A DNA stretch of 64,000 nt from Vanessa cardui (lineage: Eukaryota > Arthropoda > Insecta > Lepidoptera > Nymphalidae). The notes beneath the pieces were generated by a model. That model was given only the letters and a program-made list of their open reading frames with translations, had not been told where the DNA came from and made no database searches. Made by a program: the position numbers and the translations under genes. The stretch is taken from contig NC_061130.1 in the NCBI RefSeq assembly GCF_905220365.1, forward strand, positions 11,043,501 to 11,107,500. The letters are read 5' to 3'. Below, one piece after another: positions 60,270-64,000 of the stretch (positions are counted from its first letter, which is position 1; every line of letters begins with the position of its first letter).

Positions 60270-61295
60270 ATTTTGATGTTCGCAAATCTAGGACCTTTGC
60301 TGTTTGTTTTAATGATCAATCAAACGTAGTGAAGGATGCGAAATGTTTGCTGTTTGCAGACGATCTTAAGTTATCTCTCACAGTCGATCAACTCAGTGAC
60401 TGTGCAAGGCTACAAAGAGATATACATAGAGTAGTTAAATGGAGTAAAAAATATCGGTTGCAATTTAATACCTTAAAATGTGCGGTGATTACCTTTTCTC
60501 ACGGACATGTTCCAATTCGTAATAACTATTTCATTGATAGGATACAGATGACAATAATTTCAGAGGTTAAGGGATTTGAGCGTAAGTTTTAGCACTCAGT
60601 TAACGTTTCGTAATCACATAATAAAATGTTGCAAAAAAGGATTTCGAAATTTAGGTTTCATGCTCCGTACATTTCATAGTTTCACAAATATGAGTGCTAT
60701 AATCACCTTGAATGTAATGCAGTCATTTGGGCTCCACATGAAGCTGAATAAAAATATAGTATGATGTTGGAGCGGGTCCAGAATAATTTTACTTGATACT
60801 TGTATATGAAGCTGTATGGAGTGTATCCTTGTCTTAGGCATGGTAGGACATAATGAACTAAGGGTTAGGATGGAGCTAGCGCTTGCAATATACATATGTT
60901 TTTAAGGTTGAGAGGTGTAGTCTATAATGCTGATGTCCTTAGCCAGTTAAGTCTGTCCGCCCCAGATAGAGATATGTGTGGCGGAAAGCGACCGTCGTTG
61001 TTAGCAGTGTCCACCGGGCGAACCAAGTTCCTCAAGGAAACGCCACTGACGCGCACGTTACGTACTCTCAATGATAGCAGACAAGGTGGATTTGTTTTGT
61101 TGCAGCCTGAGTGAACTCACATTAAATGCCGCTTGGAATATATCATATACAGCTTAGATAATATTATATTATAAAATAGATGTATATTTTAATTATTTTT
61201 GTTTAATATACTGCAATATCAGACTTAGGACACCGTCCTCTAATGATATGTATACAGTTTGGCAATATAAATAAATTAATTAATTAATAAATCTC
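60270..61295 (+). mobile_element. 5'-truncated, broken LINE fragment
   Basis: LGPLLFVLMINQ, with CLLFADDLKLSLTVDQLSDC after it (60344-60405), is the RT active-site region with FADD intact. This is followed by VKWSKKYRLQFNTLKCAVIT, a frame change near 60576, and FRNHIIKCCKKGFRNLGFML. It ends with a C-terminal piece (60896-61114) and a tail rich in 'aattaatt' at about 61270-61290. Stops and shifts show it is dead. Confidence 0.8.
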
Positions 61296-61917
61296 TAAGG
61301 AAAGTTACAACTACGTTTTTCAGAATACTTCTTTAGCTCTTCTAATTATGTATTTTTGATTATAGCCTATATATAATATATAATAATATAGGATTTAATA
61401 GAAAGCTTTCTTTCGGTGTACTACGGAAACCTAATCATATCTTAATAAAATTAATCAATTATTTCCAGAGGTATTTTTAATTTTTGGTTTTATAGGAATT
61501 GAGTTGATTACAATGTACTCTTATTATATATGTATGTTGTTCTTATAAGCACTTGTGTTAACTGATCTTTAATCTTAAGGTGAATCTTAAGATTGAAGAT
61601 ACTCGAAGCGTTACTCATTTCTGTCAATTACGCTACGTAGATTATCAGACAACTGCTAGATATCCTCTGAAACCGAATCTCGGGATATTCCCGGTAATTC
61701 GGTTTCGGTAAATAATTACATATTTTGAAATTCATATTAGAATATATATAAAGTTTAATTTAAAGGCTATACATATTTTATTGAATTGAATAAATATGTT
61801 TATGAAACTAAAAGTTATAGTTTTTACTATGAATATATTTATTAAACGTGAAGTACACTTCACGTAAGAGGTATTTTCCTATATATTCCTTATGTTAAAC
61901 TTATTTTAGATATGAGA

Positions 61918-62124
61918 CAACAAACATTACTCTGATCTTAATGTAAGTAGCTAAAGCACTTGTGTTATAGAAAATCAGAAGTAACGACTACACCACAAAT
62001 ACCCAAGACAACATAGAAAACTAATGGTAATAATCTACATCGACTCGGCTGGGAATCGAACCCGGTACCTTGGAGTGGCGTACCCATGAAAACCGGTGTA
62101 CACGCCGCTCGACCACGGAGGTCG
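61918..62124 (-). mobile_element. tRNA-headed SINE (family B, copy 2)
   Basis: It matches 1860-2079 along its length (attactctgatcttaatgta, agctaaagcacttgtgttat, tcgactcggctgggaatcga). The tRNA-like head is at the 62124 end. It is absent at the corresponding place in the paralogous segment, so it is younger than the duplication. Confidence 0.75.
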
Positions 62125-62575
62125 TTGTCATCTTTCGTATGACAAACATTTTTTTTTTATTATGACGAATTTAGTTAATTAATGGTGTGGTGTAAATTAG
62201 AGAATAATTATACTATGATGTCAAAAAAAAAAATAGTTTATATGAAAAATTTAAATGGAGTATTTGCAGTCTTCATAAAGTCTGCAAAATGATGCGTGAA
62301 AACTATAATAATTAATTATTTATTTATATTTATCCCATACAATTACCAAAAGTATACCAAATTTGAAGAATTAATTGAATACAAATATTTGGTTATATAT
62401 ATTTAATGTTTAAATTTACATCTTTCGAAGAGCTGCCAGCTTCGAAGTATCCTGGAAAATAAATTTAGAGTCAGAGGTTTGTGATACCAAATGAAAGGCA
62501 TATGGCCTCGGAAACGATTATTATAAGCATTAATAGGTTGTTTTAACTTACAATTATGATTCCTTGTAATAAATT

Positions 62576-63747
62576 CTAGACAAAAAATTGTGACAACCCT
62601 CTTTTGAAATATTGAAGAGATGTAGGAGAGGCTTTGCTTTCTGAAGCAGCAGCATTATCGTTGTTCACTGAAAAATTATGTATTATTTAATATTCAATCT
62701 TAATGAAAGTGTGCGGCTTCAAGGCCGAATAAAAATCGCTAAATTTTATGTACTTTATTTTTGATCACTCTATCTGTAAAGGAAGAAATGATAAAAAAAA
62801 TCTTAAAAATGTATAAAAATCTGTAACATTTGTATTTCACTAATTTGACTTGCAAATACATGGTGCAATAAGTTCATCAAGCCTCCTTCGATGGAGGGGA
62901 AATTTGGTTATTTAGACCAGCAACAGGGCATTATTATTTAAGTAACAAATTGTAATATATTTTACTAAATATAGTTTTTCCATTTAATTTATTAAGACTG
63001 AAACTTGCCATTAACTGTTGTGCCGCCATCGCCGCCATCATAAGCTGTAAACAAAATCATATATGTAGATCTTTTTAGCAATATTCCGCAGAGTTTAGGT
63101 TCAAAATAAAATGCAAATATAAACGTTGCCTATAATAACGTTTATCTTTTTAAAATAAGAAAAACTTTATTTCAGACATCAAATACTAACTAAGCTATCT
63201 ACATTATAACGATATCGAGGTCTATGCGCGCAATCTATAACCTAGGAGCTAAAGAATCGTTAAGGAATAAATTTAAAGAAATCAAGATATTTCTGTTGCT
63301 TCTCTATTCTGCAATGTTACGTATATACGAAAAAAAAATAAGGATTTTATGAGAAAATGTGATAGTTATAGCATTGGTACAAAGAACAAACACAAACTTG
63401 TTACTCCTGTTAATCGACTGCATAGAGTCAGTACCTCTTTGTGGGGCAATGTATACATACGGTTTTACAACAGAATCCCAGAAAGCTTTCAAAATGTCTC
63501 TATTGAAAAATAAAAAAAAAAGAATTAAGGAACGCGAGGCCTCAATTTTATATTGTAATCTATGAGCTAGGGAAAACGAATGGTGTGTAAAAAGTCAAAT
63601 TAAGAGCGATTTATCTCTTGGTCCAAATGACGTTATACCTACTCGTACATTGTTATATCTATAATCTAAATGTGACAACTTACTGGTGCAACCCCCGGTG
63701 TAGACGAGCAATGCCAGTAGAAAACAAACGGCAAAATATTTAGACAT
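62576..63747 (-). CDS. Small secreted protein, three coding exons, GC donor
   Basis: Minus-strand exons 63747-63684, 63044-63009 and 62667-62576 give 63 residues. The signal peptide MSKYFAVCFLLALLVYTGGC is almost that of the 58266 gene. Exon 2 (TYDGGDGGTTVN) is 21 bases shorter than in the paralogue. Exon 3 encodes VNNDNAAASESKASPTSLQY followed by FKRGLSQFFV and TAG. The second intron begins GC (AATG|GCAAGT) where the paralogue has AATG|GTAAGT; GC-AG introns with such a strong flank are normally spliced. A 3' UTR intron is conserved (exon ending at 62451). Function unknown. Confidence 0.6.
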
Positions 63748-63773
63748 TATTGCTTCGTTAAATGAACCAATAC

Positions 63774-63860
63774 ACTGATTTTTCAACTGTTCAAAACCGT
63801 TTTATACCGAAATCATCAATAAAATAAAATATTCGTGATACACGTTTCGAGCATAATGAC
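63774..63860 (-). promoter_or_regulatory. Core promoter with conserved upstream block
   Basis: On the minus strand, TATAAAA at 63806-63800 lies 30 bases before the initiator A (TCAGT, 63778-63774). Above it, plus-strand ttcgtgatacacgtttcgag (63832-63851) is the conserved block. Confidence 0.8.
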
Positions 63861-64000
63861 AATAATAAAATGATAAGTGTTTTTTTACTGTCCTTTATTT
63901 GATTATGATTGATATTATCTTTTAAAATAAAATGATTGATACTATCTATATGTCGCAGCCAACTGGTTAAATCAGCCAGCTAAATAAGCAGCTAGTCGCC

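Larger units (their letters stand above)
59520..63880. repeat. Segmental duplication, copy 2
   Basis: Colinear with 54770-58400 but interrupted by a LINE fragment (60270-61295) and a SINE (61918-62124) absent from copy 1. The gene at 62576-63747 is the copy of the gene at 57220-58266. The tandem orientation is direct. Confidence 0.75.

Overview
The window is eukaryotic nuclear DNA from a moth or butterfly (Lepidoptera). It is AT-rich, its genes have many short exons with GT-AG introns, and it carries lepidopteran-type retroposons: tRNA-headed SINEs, CR1/Jockey-like LINEs, Helitrons and a Ty3/gypsy element. A multi-exon insect odorant receptor and a silk-type secretory gene support this. The species cannot be read from the sequence. 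All gene models are hand-built from splice sites and reading frame, without transcript support.

Layout. 1-7.9 kb: gene-poor, with SINEs and one possible decayed MBF2-like fragment. 7.9-9.9 kb: an intact five-exon odorant receptor (+). 10.7-12.3 kb: retroposon pieces. 12.4-28.2 kb: the main gene (+), a 42-exon sericin/mucin-like secreted protein of about 2,345 residues. Every internal intron is phase 1. It has a signal peptide, 34 exons of exactly 48 bp that each encode one 16-residue Ser/Ala/Gly/Asn unit, four long Pro/Gly/Ser/Thr exons built mainly of 93-bp repeats, and a short Cys-containing tail. Three blocks grew by tandem duplication of exon plus intron, and the 3' half by duplication of a unit of about 2.4 kb. 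An in-frame alternative last exon would give a 68-residue short form. 28.8-40.4 kb: transposon graveyard (PHD-finger fragment, Ty3/gypsy pol, THAP remnant, two degraded LINEs and a third LINE tail).

41.5-64 kb: small secreted-protein genes among repeats. Three homologous minus-strand genes (ATGs at 43016, 58266 and 63747) and a dead exon 1 near 43.5 kb share a signal-peptide exon of 64-67 bp ending in phase 1. They also share a TATA box and an upstream block reading TTCGTGAT(A/C)CACG on the plus strand. The two distal genes lie in a tandem segmental duplication (about 54.8-58.4 and 59.5-63.9 kb). A fourth small gene (52.5 kb, +) has the same exon-1 design. The rest is a degenerate Helitron (47.56-50.14 kb), a minisatellite-bearing repeat (45.6-47.4 kb), a foldback element (44.8-45.4 kb) and a short MITE.

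Together the main gene and the small genes look like a locus of silk or cocoon (or similar gland-secreted) proteins: all have signal peptides, phase-1 exons and low-complexity Ser/Gly/Asn/Thr-rich mature parts, and at least four of the five have a TATA box. The shared gland and joint function are inference. The strongest candidates for something undescribed are the one-exon-one-repeat gene with its alternative short isoform, and the small-gene family with its conserved promoter block.
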